Counted from the first letter of the stretch, positions 55,208 through 63,441 are shown. The stretch is 64,000 nt of DNA from Prochlorococcus marinus CUG1417 (GCF_017695975.1 NZ_JAAORN010000001.1:682001-746000); one strand, 5' to 3'. Notes: a model not told the origin generated them from the sequence alone. Made by a program: numbers and translations.

Positions 55208-55756
55208 CTAATTTTTGTTTTTATCTTTTTTTTCAGAAATGATACTGTTGTATTCATTAAAACTTTCTACAGAAAAAGTCGTATCTTCTATATCAATTCC
55301 TTTTAGTTCTCCTATTACTTTGTTTAATTCATCGATATTAATCATTCCATTTTGATCATATTTAACTTCACCATTACTATTTAAAATAATGGTTTGTGGA
55401 ATTAATCCGTTCCAATAATAATTAGGTTCATTTCTAAGATCAGACTTTTCTTTATCCTGTAATTCATCAGTTGTTAGAGCAATGATATCTATATTATTTC
55501 TCCATATCAAATCTAAACCAGATATTATCGGAGCCATAGCTTTACTATCTGAGCTATCGTCAAGATAAAAAAATAAAACTGAAACTCTTTTATTTTTTAA
55601 TGATTCCTTAAGAGTTGTCTGGGGAGGAACTATAGCCCCATTACCTGCGTATATAGGAAAGATGTTGCCATCGTAACTATCAGAATCTCTAGAGGCATTT
55701 GCTTTATATGGACTTAAGAAAATTAATGCTATTAGGATCCATTGAATTATTTTCAT
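55208..55756 (-). CDS. Exported thioredoxin-like protein lacking the CXXC motif
   Basis: A 182-residue protein with a signal peptide (MKIIQWILIALIFLSPYKAN). The thioredoxin fold is recognisable from VSVLFFYLDDSSDSKAMAP and the cis-Pro region NGLIPQTIILNSNGEV. Where thioredoxins have WCxxCKxMAP this reads DSSDSKAMAP, with Ser68 and Ser71 in the two Cys positions. It therefore cannot do dithiol exchange and may act in binding or assembly. Location is periplasm or thylakoid lumen. It lies between the DUF3685 and CofE-like genes. Confidence 0.8.
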   Translation of the reverse strand: MKIIQWILIALIFLSPYKANASRDSDSYDGNIFPIYAGNGAIVPPQTTLKESLKNKRVSVLFFYLDDSSDSKAMAPIISGLDLIWRNNIDIIALTTDELQDKEKSDLRNEPNYYWNGLIPQTIILNSNGEVKYDQNGMINIDELNKVIGELKGIDIEDTTFSVESFNEYNSIISEKKDKNKN

Positions 55757-55770
55757 TAAAGTTTAAAAAC

Positions 55771-57387
55771 TTACTTTGAACTTGATCTTCCTAATCCTTG
55801 AAGGATCCCTTTCCCGACTAAACCGATAGCTTTGCCAACAACCTTTGTAAGGAAATTTACGAAGAGATTACCGATATATTTTACCGCAACTTCTAACTGC
55901 GGTGCTACGGCATCTCTTATCTCGACTAACAATGTAACTTGTTTTTGTAGCCATTCTAGATTCTCTAATTCTTTCTCCCTATTTTCATTTTTAAAGTAAC
56001 GGGTAAATTTTTTATCGATAATATCAATATATTCTCGTTTACTCTCATACAAATAGATAGGCATATAAATATAGTCATGCCAGCGATTGTAGTTATTAAT
56101 ATTATTTCTAAATCTTTCAAAATTTCTTGTCGATTGTAATTCGGGATTTATGAGTACAGTTCTTAATTCAGGCCAAGAAGAACAAATATTAAAGATTTCA
56201 GAAGCTAATAAATTACAGTTCCTTATTGTCCAATTTGAAATTATATTTTCAAGAATCAAAAACGATTCTGTTTCATATAGAGGGAGTAATTTCCCATCAT
56301 AGTCAAGAGCTTCATTTTTAATAATTGGTTCAATAAACATTATTGATTCATGTGATTCTCTATCTATCTCTTCACAACTTACCTCACTATAGATAAAATC
56401 ATTTATTGAGATAGATTCGCTTCCTTTTTTTAATCGAAAATAGCTGTCTGTGATATTTGAAATTGTATTAACTTTAAGTTCTTTTATAAGAGAATTTAAA
56501 TCATCTTTAAAATCTTTCTCCTTATAGTTTTCCTTAATATTTTTTACTAAATTATCTAACTCATCTAACATTTTACAAATTAATCGTGAAATAAATTCTT
56601 TCTTTATCCCAGAGAGAATTATTGATGAATTATTAAATTCAACCTGTAAGTTAGTTGAGCTATACCTTTCTTTTAGTCTATCTAGAATTAAATTCCATAT
56701 TTCTGTTGTGTTTTTATCTTTAATGAATACAGTGTTCTTATTTTCAAGATTAAATTTATTTTCAGTGTAAACTGCCTCTGTATAAAGTTGTAGCGAATTA
56801 CCCCATAAGAAAATTAGAAAAGATTTTGCAGTAATAAGTTCTCTTAATCTTCCTTTTAAAATGAATTTATAAAATTCTGGTGTTGAATCAGAGTTGACAT
56901 ATTTAAATATATAATTGATTTCAGAATCAATTTGTTTAAGACCTGAAGTTAGAATTTTTTGACTTAAAGAAAGAGGCTTATTTTTGTTTAATTGAACTCG
57001 GGAATTATTTTCAATATCAAATACCCTTCCTCCATTTAAAATGGTTTCAATAGATTCAAGAACTTTTTCTGAACTAGGATTTAAAAGAAAACCTTCAGCA
57101 TTTAACGATGGAGGGGTATTTGCTTCATAAATAAGTTCACCAGAGAGAATTAGAAGAAACTTTGACTCATCATATTTTTCTCTTAATTTTAATAATTCTA
57201 ACCTTATAAGATCTTCTGATTGGAAATTAAGAACATTCCAAATAACTAAATCTGGAGTTTTATCACCTGTTCCATTATTAAAATAAATATCTAAATTTTG
57301 GTCTAGTGATGTTAATTTAAGCGATAAAGATTCTGCTATTAAGCTTGGAGCAATTATCAATATCGATTTTTTTGAAATTAATTCCAA
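55771..57387 (-). CDS. DUF3685 / Ycf55-like protein
   Basis: A 538-residue protein. The first 125 residues have the alternating strand-helix order of a response-regulator receiver (KSILIIAPSLIAESLSLKL ... LLILSGELIYE) but lack an evident phosphorylation set. The remainder is helical and corresponds to DUF3685, related to plastid Ycf55; a hydrophobic/Gly-rich C-terminus (VVGKAIGLVGKGILQGLGRS) may touch membranes. The function is unknown. The gene follows hisA after 79 bases. Confidence 0.75.
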   Translation of the reverse strand: MELISKKSILIIAPSLIAESLSLKLTSLDQNLDIYFNNGTGDKTPDLVIWNVLNFQSEDLIRLELLKLREKYDESKFLLILSGELIYEANTPPSLNAEGFLLNPSSEKVLESIETILNGGRVFDIENNSRVQLNKNKPLSLSQKILTSGLKQIDSEINYIFKYVNSDSTPEFYKFILKGRLRELITAKSFLIFLWGNSLQLYTEAVYTENKFNLENKNTVFIKDKNTTEIWNLILDRLKERYSSTNLQVEFNNSSIILSGIKKEFISRLICKMLDELDNLVKNIKENYKEKDFKDDLNSLIKELKVNTISNITDSYFRLKKGSESISINDFIYSEVSCEEIDRESHESIMFIEPIIKNEALDYDGKLLPLYETESFLILENIISNWTIRNCNLLASEIFNICSSWPELRTVLINPELQSTRNFERFRNNINNYNRWHDYIYMPIYLYESKREYIDIIDKKFTRYFKNENREKELENLEWLQKQVTLLVEIRDAVAPQLEVAVKYIGNLFVNFLTKVVGKAIGLVGKGILQGLGRSSSK

Positions 57388-57466
57388 GACTAGATTTCTT
57401 ATCTCTTATACAAAATTAACTAACAATTACTGCAAACACCAGCCTTAAATCAATTTTTATATTCTT

Positions 57467-58234
57467 TTAAGCGTAATAATTTCTTTTTAAATCAAAGTCA
57501 TTTAATCTCTCTGATGACAATACATTATTCGCTTCGTTTATCGTGAATTTTTTTTCATATAGAGCTTTACCTACAATTACTCCAAAAAGTCCATAGTTTT
57601 CAAATTTTACTAAAGATAATAAATCAGAAATTGAACCAACACCTCCTGAGGCTATTACTGGAATATCTGTAATTTCAAGTATGCTTTTTATGAATTCTTC
57701 ATTTGTCCCTCCTAAAGTTCCATCTGTATTTATATCTGTAACAATAAAACTAGCAATTTTAAATGAAGAAAACTCCTTTACTAGATCTGTGGCAAAAATA
57801 TTAGATTGCTCAAGCCAACCCCTTGTACTAACTTTTCCATCTTTTGCATCTATCCCAACAATTATCCTACCAGGGAATTTATTTGATAAGTCTTTTACTA
57901 GTTCTTTATTTTCTATAGCAGAGGTCCCCATAATAACCTTCTCAATACCATAAGAAAATAATTGTTCTATCCTTTCTTGAGACCTTATCCCCCCTCCTAT
58001 TTGAATAGGTATATTAACTGTTTTTGCAATCTTTTTTATTGATTTATCGTTTGTAGGGAATCCAGTTTTTGCAGCATCTAAATCAACTATATGTATATAT
58101 TTTGCCCCTTCGCTTTCCCAAAATTTAGCTTGCTCATGCGGCTCTTTTGTGAAGTCTTTTCTTTTATTAAAGTCTCCTTTAAAAAGCCTTACACACTTAC
58201 CATTCATCAAATCAATTGCTGGTATTAGTTCCAT
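57467..58234 (-). CDS. hisA: Phosphoribosylformimino-5-aminoimidazole carboxamide ribotide isomerase
   Basis: A 255-residue TIM-barrel isomerase of histidine synthesis. The catalytic Asp residues lie in ELIPAIDLMNGKCVRLFKGD and VGIDAKDGKVSTRGW; phosphate loops are QIGGGIRS and IASGGVGS. Length and motifs are complete. It is the first gene of the unbroken minus-strand run that ends with fba, and is divergent from the CSP41-like gene across 86-92 bases. Confidence 0.97.
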   Translation of the reverse strand: MELIPAIDLMNGKCVRLFKGDFNKRKDFTKEPHEQAKFWESEGAKYIHIVDLDAAKTGFPTNDKSIKKIAKTVNIPIQIGGGIRSQERIEQLFSYGIEKVIMGTSAIENKELVKDLSNKFPGRIIVGIDAKDGKVSTRGWLEQSNIFATDLVKEFSSFKIASFIVTDINTDGTLGGTNEEFIKSILEITDIPVIASGGVGSISDLLSLVKFENYGLFGVIVGKALYEKKFTINEANNVLSSERLNDFDLKRNYYA

Positions 58235-58326
58235 AGAATCATCCTTTTCATTAATTACTTATTAGTAGTACTATTCAATATGTAATTCTATTTAAGATTA
58301 CTACTTCAGTTAAATATTTTTTGAAT

Positions 58327-59247
58327 ATGAAAATTCTTGTAATGGGCGGCACTAGATTTGTTGGTAAGTCTTTGGTTGGAAAGTTATTAAGTAAAAATTA
58401 TGATATTGATATTTTCACGAGAGGTAATAAAAGTAATCCTGAAAAAACAAATTTAATTAAGGGAGATAGAAATAATTCAGAAGATATCTTCAAGTTAAAA
58501 AATAAAAAGTATGATGTTGTTTATGATATTTCTGGACGAGAGTTAGAACAAACCAAACTCCTAATTGAAAATTTAGATAACTCTTTCCAGAGATATATAT
58601 ATGTAAGCTCTGCAGGTGTTTATAAAGATAATTGTGAAATACCCTTATCTGAGGTAGATCCAATTGATCCAGATAGTAGACACATAGGAAAGTTTGAGAC
58701 AGAAAATTGGTTAAAAAACCAAAAAATTCCTTATACAAGTTTTAGACCTACTTATATTTATGGACCAGGAAATTATAATAAAATTGAAAATTGGTTTTTT
58801 GAAAGGTTATTTACTAAAAAATCTATACCAATCCCTGGTGACGGTTCTTTAATTACTCAGCTAGGCCATGTTTCTGATCTAACTGATGTAATGATTAGGT
58901 GCATAAATTTTGAAAATTCTAAAAATAATATTTACAACTGTTCAGGCGAAAAAGGAGTAACAATTAAGGGTTTAATTTATTTCTGTGCGAATGTTCTTGG
59001 ATTAAACCAAAATGAGATTTCTTTAAGAACATTTGATTATCAGAAATTAGATCCTAAATCTCGAAAGGGATTTCCAATTAGATTAAATCATTATCAGACT
59101 GATATCTCTAAGATAAAAAAGGATTTAGAGTGGGCGCCAACTTTTGATTTACTTAATGGTTTAAGGGATAGTTTTGTGAATGATTTTAATAATACAAAGC
59201 GTGAGGAGTTTGATGAGAATTCAGATAATATTCTTTTTAGTTCTTAA
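58327..59247 (+). CDS. NAD-dependent epimerase/dehydratase-like protein (CSP41-like)
   Basis: An SDR-fold protein of 306 residues with the nucleotide-binding motif VMGGTRFVGKSLVGKLL. The catalytic YxxxK of sugar epimerases is not seen; the equivalent region reads SRHIGKFETENW. This matches CSP41-type proteins, which in chloroplasts bind and cleave or stabilise RNA. The ATG at 58327 is preferred; a TTG at 58321 is in frame. Its 3' end overlaps the convergent pgsA gene by 27 bases. Confidence 0.83.
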   Translation: MKILVMGGTRFVGKSLVGKLLSKNYDIDIFTRGNKSNPEKTNLIKGDRNNSEDIFKLKNKKYDVVYDISGRELEQTKLLIENLDNSFQRYIYVSSAGVYKDNCEIPLSEVDPIDPDSRHIGKFETENWLKNQKIPYTSFRPTYIYGPGNYNKIENWFFERLFTKKSIPIPGDGSLITQLGHVSDLTDVMIRCINFENSKNNIYNCSGEKGVTIKGLIYFCANVLGLNQNEISLRTFDYQKLDPKSRKGFPIRLNHYQTDISKIKKDLEWAPTFDLLNGLRDSFVNDFNNTKREEFDENSDNILFSS

Positions 59248-59760
59248 ATACCTTAATAAAGTCAAAAAAGTCAAGATGAATCCTAACCAATAAAAAATTA
59301 AAGCTAAATTATTCAATAAACTAATTTTTAATGGTGTAAAGAATGTAATTACTGAAATAAAAAAGAAAAATGTTTTATATTTACCTAACATAGATGCTGG
59401 TAAACCGTCTTTTGTTGAGTTCCTCAGGCTAGAGATAATTAATTCTCTAAATAAAATTAATGACAAAGACCAGAAGGGTATAAAATTATTTTTACAAAGG
59501 AAGGTTAAAGGGATTAAATAGAAGACTTTATCGCTTAAGGGATCAAGGATAGCTCCTAATCTGGTTTTAAGATTAAATTTCCTTGCAATTAACCCGTCAA
59601 AATAATCAGTTAAACCTCCAATGATAATTATTATAAAGACATAAAAAGGTCTGTTAATTTCTAAAAAAAGTATTAATGGAAATACGAGGAAAAGGCGAGA
59701 TATTGATATTATGTTGGGAATATTCAATGCCGAATTTTTAAGTTTTTTGCTTAATAACAA
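59221..59760 (-). CDS. pgsA: CDP-diacylglycerol-glycerol-3-phosphate 3-phosphatidyltransferase
   Basis: A 179-residue membrane enzyme with the CDP-alcohol phosphotransferase signature DG-x2-AR-x8-G-x3-D-x3-D fully present (DGLIARKFNLKTRLGAILD, then PLSD). About six membrane spans are visible. It makes phosphatidylglycerophosphate, precursor of phosphatidylglycerol, an essential lipid of photosystems. It overlaps the convergent CSP41-like gene by 27 bases and has a 183-base AT-rich upstream gap in which I see nothing firm. Confidence 0.93.
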   Translation of the reverse strand: MLLSKKLKNSALNIPNIISISRLFLVFPLILFLEINRPFYVFIIIIIGGLTDYFDGLIARKFNLKTRLGAILDPLSDKVFYLIPLTFLCKNNFIPFWSLSLILFRELIISSLRNSTKDGLPASMLGKYKTFFFFISVITFFTPLKISLLNNLALIFYWLGFILTFLTLLRYLRTKKNII

Positions 59761-59943
59761 ATTAGTTTTTGTATTTAAAAAATATATTACACTCTCAACA
59801 AGCTTAAATTTTTAGAAAAATTTTAAATGTTTTTTAATGCTAGATTCTTAAATTTAATTTAAATCTGAATCATAAAGATTATAAACTGAACTTCTCTTTA
59901 TGAATGATGATGTTTTATATTACAAAATTATTTCTCATATATA

Positions 59944-60555
59944 ATGCAGCCTCATAGCTTAAAGCTATCTCCAGAATCTGATTTGATAAATTCAATTAAA
60001 GAATATTCTTTATCGAAGAATTTATACGGGTATGTATCTGGAGTGGTTGGTAATCTAAGAACAGTTTGTATTCAATGCCCCGGAAATCAAGAGATAAATA
60101 AATTTGAGGGGAATCTAGAGATAGTTTCTTTAAATGGACATTTTAATAAAGGAGATGTTCATTTACATTTGAGTTTTGCAGATGAGGGATGTAATGTCTT
60201 TGGCGGGCATCTTGAGGAGGGATGTATTGTAAAAAAAGGTACTGATATATTATTACTTTCATTTGAACAAAAAATTATTAATATCTCAAGTAATAATTTA
60301 TTAAAAAAGGAATCACGAGTAAAAGCATATATTTTAAAGGATTGTCCTTGGTCTAAAAGAGCAATTAGGTTGCTGAATTCTTTATCTATCCCTCATGAAA
60401 TTATTTTAATAGACAATGATGAGAGCTTCCAAAAAATAATGGCTCAAAGTAGCCATAATACTTTCCCTCAAATATTTTTGGATAATAAATTTTTTGGAGG
60501 ATATGATGAACTTTCAGAACAAGCAAAATTAGATAACTTAATTTCATTTAAGTAA
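59944..60555 (+). CDS. PPC/DUF296-glutaredoxin fusion protein
   Basis: A 203-residue two-domain protein. Residues 1-115 match the PPC/DUF296 fold: GYVSGVVGNLRTVCI, then HLHLSFADEGCNVFGGHLEEG with three His (73, 75, 89) positioned like the metal ligands of archaeal members. Residues 125-203 are a glutaredoxin with active site CPWS at 134-137, the cis-Pro TFPQIF and GSH-contact GGYDEL. The single active-site Cys makes it a monothiol type. A 14-codon ORF ends overlapping its ATG (TAATG). The fusion is unusual. Confidence 0.87.
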   Translation: MQPHSLKLSPESDLINSIKEYSLSKNLYGYVSGVVGNLRTVCIQCPGNQEINKFEGNLEIVSLNGHFNKGDVHLHLSFADEGCNVFGGHLEEGCIVKKGTDILLLSFEQKIINISSNNLLKKESRVKAYILKDCPWSKRAIRLLNSLSIPHEIILIDNDESFQKIMAQSSHNTFPQIFLDNKFFGGYDELSEQAKLDNLISFK

Positions 60556-60565
60556 TCTAAATTTT

Positions 60566-60754
60566 TTAACTATCACGATTAGTAAGCTTTTCAGAAACTA
60601 ATTCTTCCTCTAACTGCTTTATCAACCTTGATACAAGACTTTGAAATTCTGGCTGACAGCCTTTAAATGCTGCTTTATGTCTTATAGGTTCATTTCTAGT
60701 TCTTAAATCAGTAAGCATTAATTGTAATGCGTCAATTTTGGGGTTTATTTTCAT
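60566..60754 (-). CDS. Small conserved helical protein (62 aa)
   Basis: A 62-residue soluble protein without Cys-rich or membrane features, composed of two or three helices (IDALQLMLTDLRTRNEP, FQSLVSRLIKQLEEELV). I believe it to be a conserved marine cyanobacterial protein, but no family name is known to me. It ends 10 bases from the convergent fusion-protein gene and starts 26 bases downstream of the SDR gene on the same strand, so it may share that transcript. Confidence 0.65.
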   Translation of the reverse strand: MKINPKIDALQLMLTDLRTRNEPIRHKAAFKGCQPEFQSLVSRLIKQLEEELVSEKLTNRDS

Positions 60755-60780
60755 AGTTTTTTTTTATATATTTACATTTT

Positions 60781-61440
60781 TTAAATCATTTGCATAGCTT
60801 TTTTAAAAGATATCTTTTTATTAACATTCGAACTTGTAATTTCTATTAATTTATTTATGGATTCTTTGTTTTTCAAAGAATCTATACAACATTGCGCAAC
60901 TAATCGTCTTGGGATTGATCCATTAATTTGAGTATCCTCCTTTGAATAATTTATATTTTCTGATTTAATATCTTCACTTTCCTTTAATCCCCCAGGTCTA
61001 ATAATAGTCCATTCGAAATTTGTATTTCGTAGAAAGTTTTCACCTATTTTCTTCCAAATAAGAATTAAACCAAACAAGTTTAATGGGTGAAATAATTTAC
61101 CAGTACAAAGAGAACTAACTAAAATAACTCTTTTAATACCAACTCTTTTGCAACTCTCTAATTGTCTATATACCCCTAATGCATCAACCTTTGCAGGACC
61201 AGTTAAATCTAATGATGCTCTCGCTCCAGTCGCTATTACCAAAGCGTCAATATCTTCAAAAGCCTTATCAAGTTCTCCTTTTTTGTCTAAAGAAACCCTA
61301 ATCGTTTCTAAACTCTCTAGTCCTTCTGGGACTTTTGAATTTTTTCTAATGATTTGCCTTACTTTATATCCTTTCTTAACTGCTTCTTCAGAAATTCTGT
61401 AACCTGTTTTTCCCGATGCACCTGTAATTGCTATTTTCAT
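60781..61440 (-). CDS. NAD(P)-binding SDR-like protein (NmrA/TIC62-like)
   Basis: A 219-residue atypical short-chain dehydrogenase. The dinucleotide motif IAITGASGKTGYRISEEAVK is clear and VILVSSLCTGK and WTIIRPGGLKESE mark the later strands. The catalytic YxxxK is not evident, so it may bind nucleotide without dehydrogenase activity, as in NmrA- and TIC62-like proteins. It lies 34 bases downstream of nth on the minus strand. Confidence 0.8.
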   Translation of the reverse strand: MKIAITGASGKTGYRISEEAVKKGYKVRQIIRKNSKVPEGLESLETIRVSLDKKGELDKAFEDIDALVIATGARASLDLTGPAKVDALGVYRQLESCKRVGIKRVILVSSLCTGKLFHPLNLFGLILIWKKIGENFLRNTNFEWTIIRPGGLKESEDIKSENINYSKEDTQINGSIPRRLVAQCCIDSLKNKESINKLIEITSSNVNKKISFKKAMQMI

Positions 61441-61474
61441 GATTAAAAACTAATTTGGATATTATATAAATTTC

Positions 61475-62128
61475 TCAGGGTTTTTTGCATATAAATTTTT
61501 TTTTTCTTTTGGGATAAAGAGTACGACATAAATAACATTTTGTTCCATCGCAGCCTCTTGCTGTGCAATATTCTCTGCCATAAAAGATTATTTGCAAATG
61601 TAAGTTATTCCATTCATTTACAGGAAATATTTTTTTTAGGTCTTTTTCTGTCTGAATTACGCTATCTCCATTAGATAGCCCCCATCGCTGTGACAATCTG
61701 TGTATGTGCGTATCAACTGGAAAGGATGGAATTTTAAACACTTGAGACATCACAACTGATGCTGTTTTATGACCTACCCCTGGAAGAGATTCAAGCTTTT
61801 CAAAAGTATTTGGGACTATACTTTTATGCTTCTCAATCAAGAGTTTAGATAGTTTATAAATGTTCTTTGATTTTTGATTAGATAGACCTAAAAATTTTAT
61901 GTATTTATAAATGCCATTAATACCTAGCTCTACCATTTTTTCTGGATTATCTGCAGCCTTAAATAAGCTTTTTGTTAATTCGTTAACTTTTTTATCTGTT
62001 GATTGTGCACTTAGAACGACGGCGACGAGAAGTGTATATGCATTTGTATGATCAAGAGGGATTGGAGGAGATGGATATAGTTTTTTTAATTCCTTACGAA
62101 TTATTTCTGCTCTTTCGTACTTTCTCAT
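61475..62128 (-). CDS. nth: Endonuclease III
   Basis: A 217-residue base-excision glycosylase/AP lyase. The helix-hairpin-helix and catalytic region reads LESLPGVGHKTASVVMS followed by FPVDTHIHRLSQRWG with the catalytic Asp. The C-terminal Fe-S Cys read C-TARGCDGTKC-YLC, differing from the canonical C-x6-C-x2-C-x5-C spacing; from memory this variant occurs in other cyanobacteria. It removes oxidised pyrimidines. It is divergent from the iron-type ABC ATPase gene with a palindrome between them. Confidence 0.94.
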   Translation of the reverse strand: MRKYERAEIIRKELKKLYPSPPIPLDHTNAYTLLVAVVLSAQSTDKKVNELTKSLFKAADNPEKMVELGINGIYKYIKFLGLSNQKSKNIYKLSKLLIEKHKSIVPNTFEKLESLPGVGHKTASVVMSQVFKIPSFPVDTHIHRLSQRWGLSNGDSVIQTEKDLKKIFPVNEWNNLHLQIIFYGREYCTARGCDGTKCYLCRTLYPKRKKKFICKKP

Positions 62129-62148
62129 AAAAATTGAAAATTAAATGG

Positions 62149-62164
62149 TGTATAAAATTATACA
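62149..62164. promoter_or_regulatory. Palindrome between nth and the ABC ATPase gene
   Basis: TGTATAA (62149-62155) and TTATACA (62158-62164) are exact inverted repeats around a two-base AA spacer. The site lies 20 bases upstream of the nth start and 41 bases upstream of the ABC gene start, so it could overlap either promoter. It resembles the size of an operator for a dimeric regulator, or could double as -10 sequences. No known consensus is matched. Confidence 0.35.
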
Positions 62165-62205
62165 AGAGATATTTAAGGTGAATATTTTCTGCTAGTTTAA
62201 TATAT

Positions 62206-63282
62206 TTGAATAAGAAGAACTTAGTGAAAAATGATGCGCTATTAATTGATGAACTGCATCATAAATACGATAAGCGAAAATATTCAAGTTGGATATTAAA
62301 CGATATTAACCTTAAAGTTGAAAATGGCGAATTATTGGGTTTGCTTGGTCCTTCTGGCTGCGGAAAAACTACTCTTTTAAGATTAATCGCAGGGTTCGAA
62401 TATCCCTCTAAAGGAAGGATTTCTTTAAATGATAAGGAAATTTCTAGTAGAAAAAAAATCCTTAGCCCTGAAAAAAGAAATATTGGTATGGTTTTTCAAG
62501 ATTACGCACTTTTCCCTCACTTGACTGTTATGGAAAATGTGATGTTTGGTTTGAAAAACAAAAAAGATAGATCTAGAGTTGACTATTTATTAAATGTTGT
62601 TGGTCTTGATAGTTTTATTGGAAGGTACCCACATGAATTGTCTGGAGGCCAAAAACAAAGACTTGCAATTGCGAGGGCTCTTGCTCCAGGAACAAATTTT
62701 ATTTTGTTAGATGAACCCTTCTGTAGTCTTGATATGCATGTAAAACTTAAATTGAGAAGTGAACTCCCAAATATTCTAAAAGGTTGTAATACAAGTGGAT
62801 TGATGGTTACTCATGATCCTGAAGAAGCTATGTCAATTTGCGATAAAGTGGCAGTTATGAATGAGGGTAAAATTCATCAAATTGATACGCCTATCAATCT
62901 CCTTAATAATCCCAAGACTGCATTTGTTAGTAGTTTTATTTTGGGAAATAATATTATTAATCTCAAAAAGATTGGTAATTCATATAAGTCTTGTTTAGGT
63001 GAAATAAATAGTTCAGGGATTTTACAAAATGCAAATATTAAAAATATGTCAATTTCGCCTAAATTTATTTCAATTAAAAGATCAGAATCTGGAAATGCGA
63101 AAGTAATATCTAAAGAATTTTTTGGAGAATTTCTTATATATAAAGTAACTATTAATGGAAACATATTGCGGGTTAGAACTGATATTAATAATCTCCTAAA
63201 TAATGGTGATAAATGTTCTCTTTCTATAAATAAAAATAGTTATTATTTTTTATATCCTGGAGCACATAAGGTATATATATAA
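62206..63282 (+). CDS. futC: ABC transporter ATP-binding protein, iron(III) type
   Basis: A 358-residue importer ATPase. It shows Walker A GPSGCGKTT, the Q-loop segment RNIGMVFQDYALFPHLTVMENV typical of the FbpC/PotA branch, signature LSGGQKQR, Walker B LLDEPFCSLD and switch His in VTHDPEEA. The C-terminal 110 residues form a TOBE-like regulatory domain. Proximity to ferritin and a Fur-like site favours iron(III) import, but polyamine or sulfate transport cannot be excluded from this gene alone. The start is TTG at 62206. No permease gene is adjacent. Confidence 0.8.
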   Translation: MNKKNLVKNDALLIDELHHKYDKRKYSSWILNDINLKVENGELLGLLGPSGCGKTTLLRLIAGFEYPSKGRISLNDKEISSRKKILSPEKRNIGMVFQDYALFPHLTVMENVMFGLKNKKDRSRVDYLLNVVGLDSFIGRYPHELSGGQKQRLAIARALAPGTNFILLDEPFCSLDMHVKLKLRSELPNILKGCNTSGLMVTHDPEEAMSICDKVAVMNEGKIHQIDTPINLLNNPKTAFVSSFILGNNIINLKKIGNSYKSCLGEINSSGILQNANIKNMSISPKFISIKRSESGNAKVISKEFFGEFLIYKVTINGNILRVRTDINNLLNNGDKCSLSINKNSYYFLYPGAHKVYI

Positions 63283-63289
63283 AATTTAA

Positions 63290-63412
63290 TTATAGGCAAT
63301 TACACTTCCCTCCCTTCCAATTAGAGCATTTTTTCTTTTTACATTTCTTTTTTTTATTTTTATATATTTTATTAGTTAAAAGCAGTTCAGAAAAACTGTA
63401 CTCTAAATTCAT
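63290..63412 (-). CDS. Candidate 40-aa Lys/Cys-rich protein
   Basis: From ATG at 63412 to TAA at 63290. The first 17 residues are ordinary (MNLEYSFSELLLTNKIYK); the remainder is basic and Cys-rich (KNKKKKCKKKKCSNWKGGKC and NCL), with four Cys in 16 residues. Such a tail could bind metal or nucleic acid, recalling short SEC-C-like Cys patterns, but no family is assigned. It lies between the iron-type ATPase and ferritin, and a Fur-like box is 11 bases before its start. Coding status is not proven. Confidence 0.4.
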   Translation of the reverse strand: MNLEYSFSELLLTNKIYKNKKKKCKKKKCSNWKGGKCNCL

Positions 63413-63422
63413 TTATAGTATT

Positions 63423-63441
63423 GCGAGTGATTTTCATTATC
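63423..63441. promoter_or_regulatory. Fur-box-like site upstream of ferritin
   Basis: The minus strand reads GATAATGAAAATCACTCGC, which matches 15 of 19 positions of the classical consensus GATAATGATAATCATTATC; the plus strand matches 14 of 19. It lies 85 bases upstream of the ferritin ATG and 11 bases from the start of the Lys/Cys-rich ORF. Fur would link expression to iron status. The consensus is from enterobacteria; the Prochlorococcus Fur site may differ. Confidence 0.45.

Noticed and set aside
59804-59826. Inverted repeat of A and T upstream of pgsA as a possible terminator or operator
   Set aside because: It consists almost only of A and T, has a bulge, and is expected by chance.
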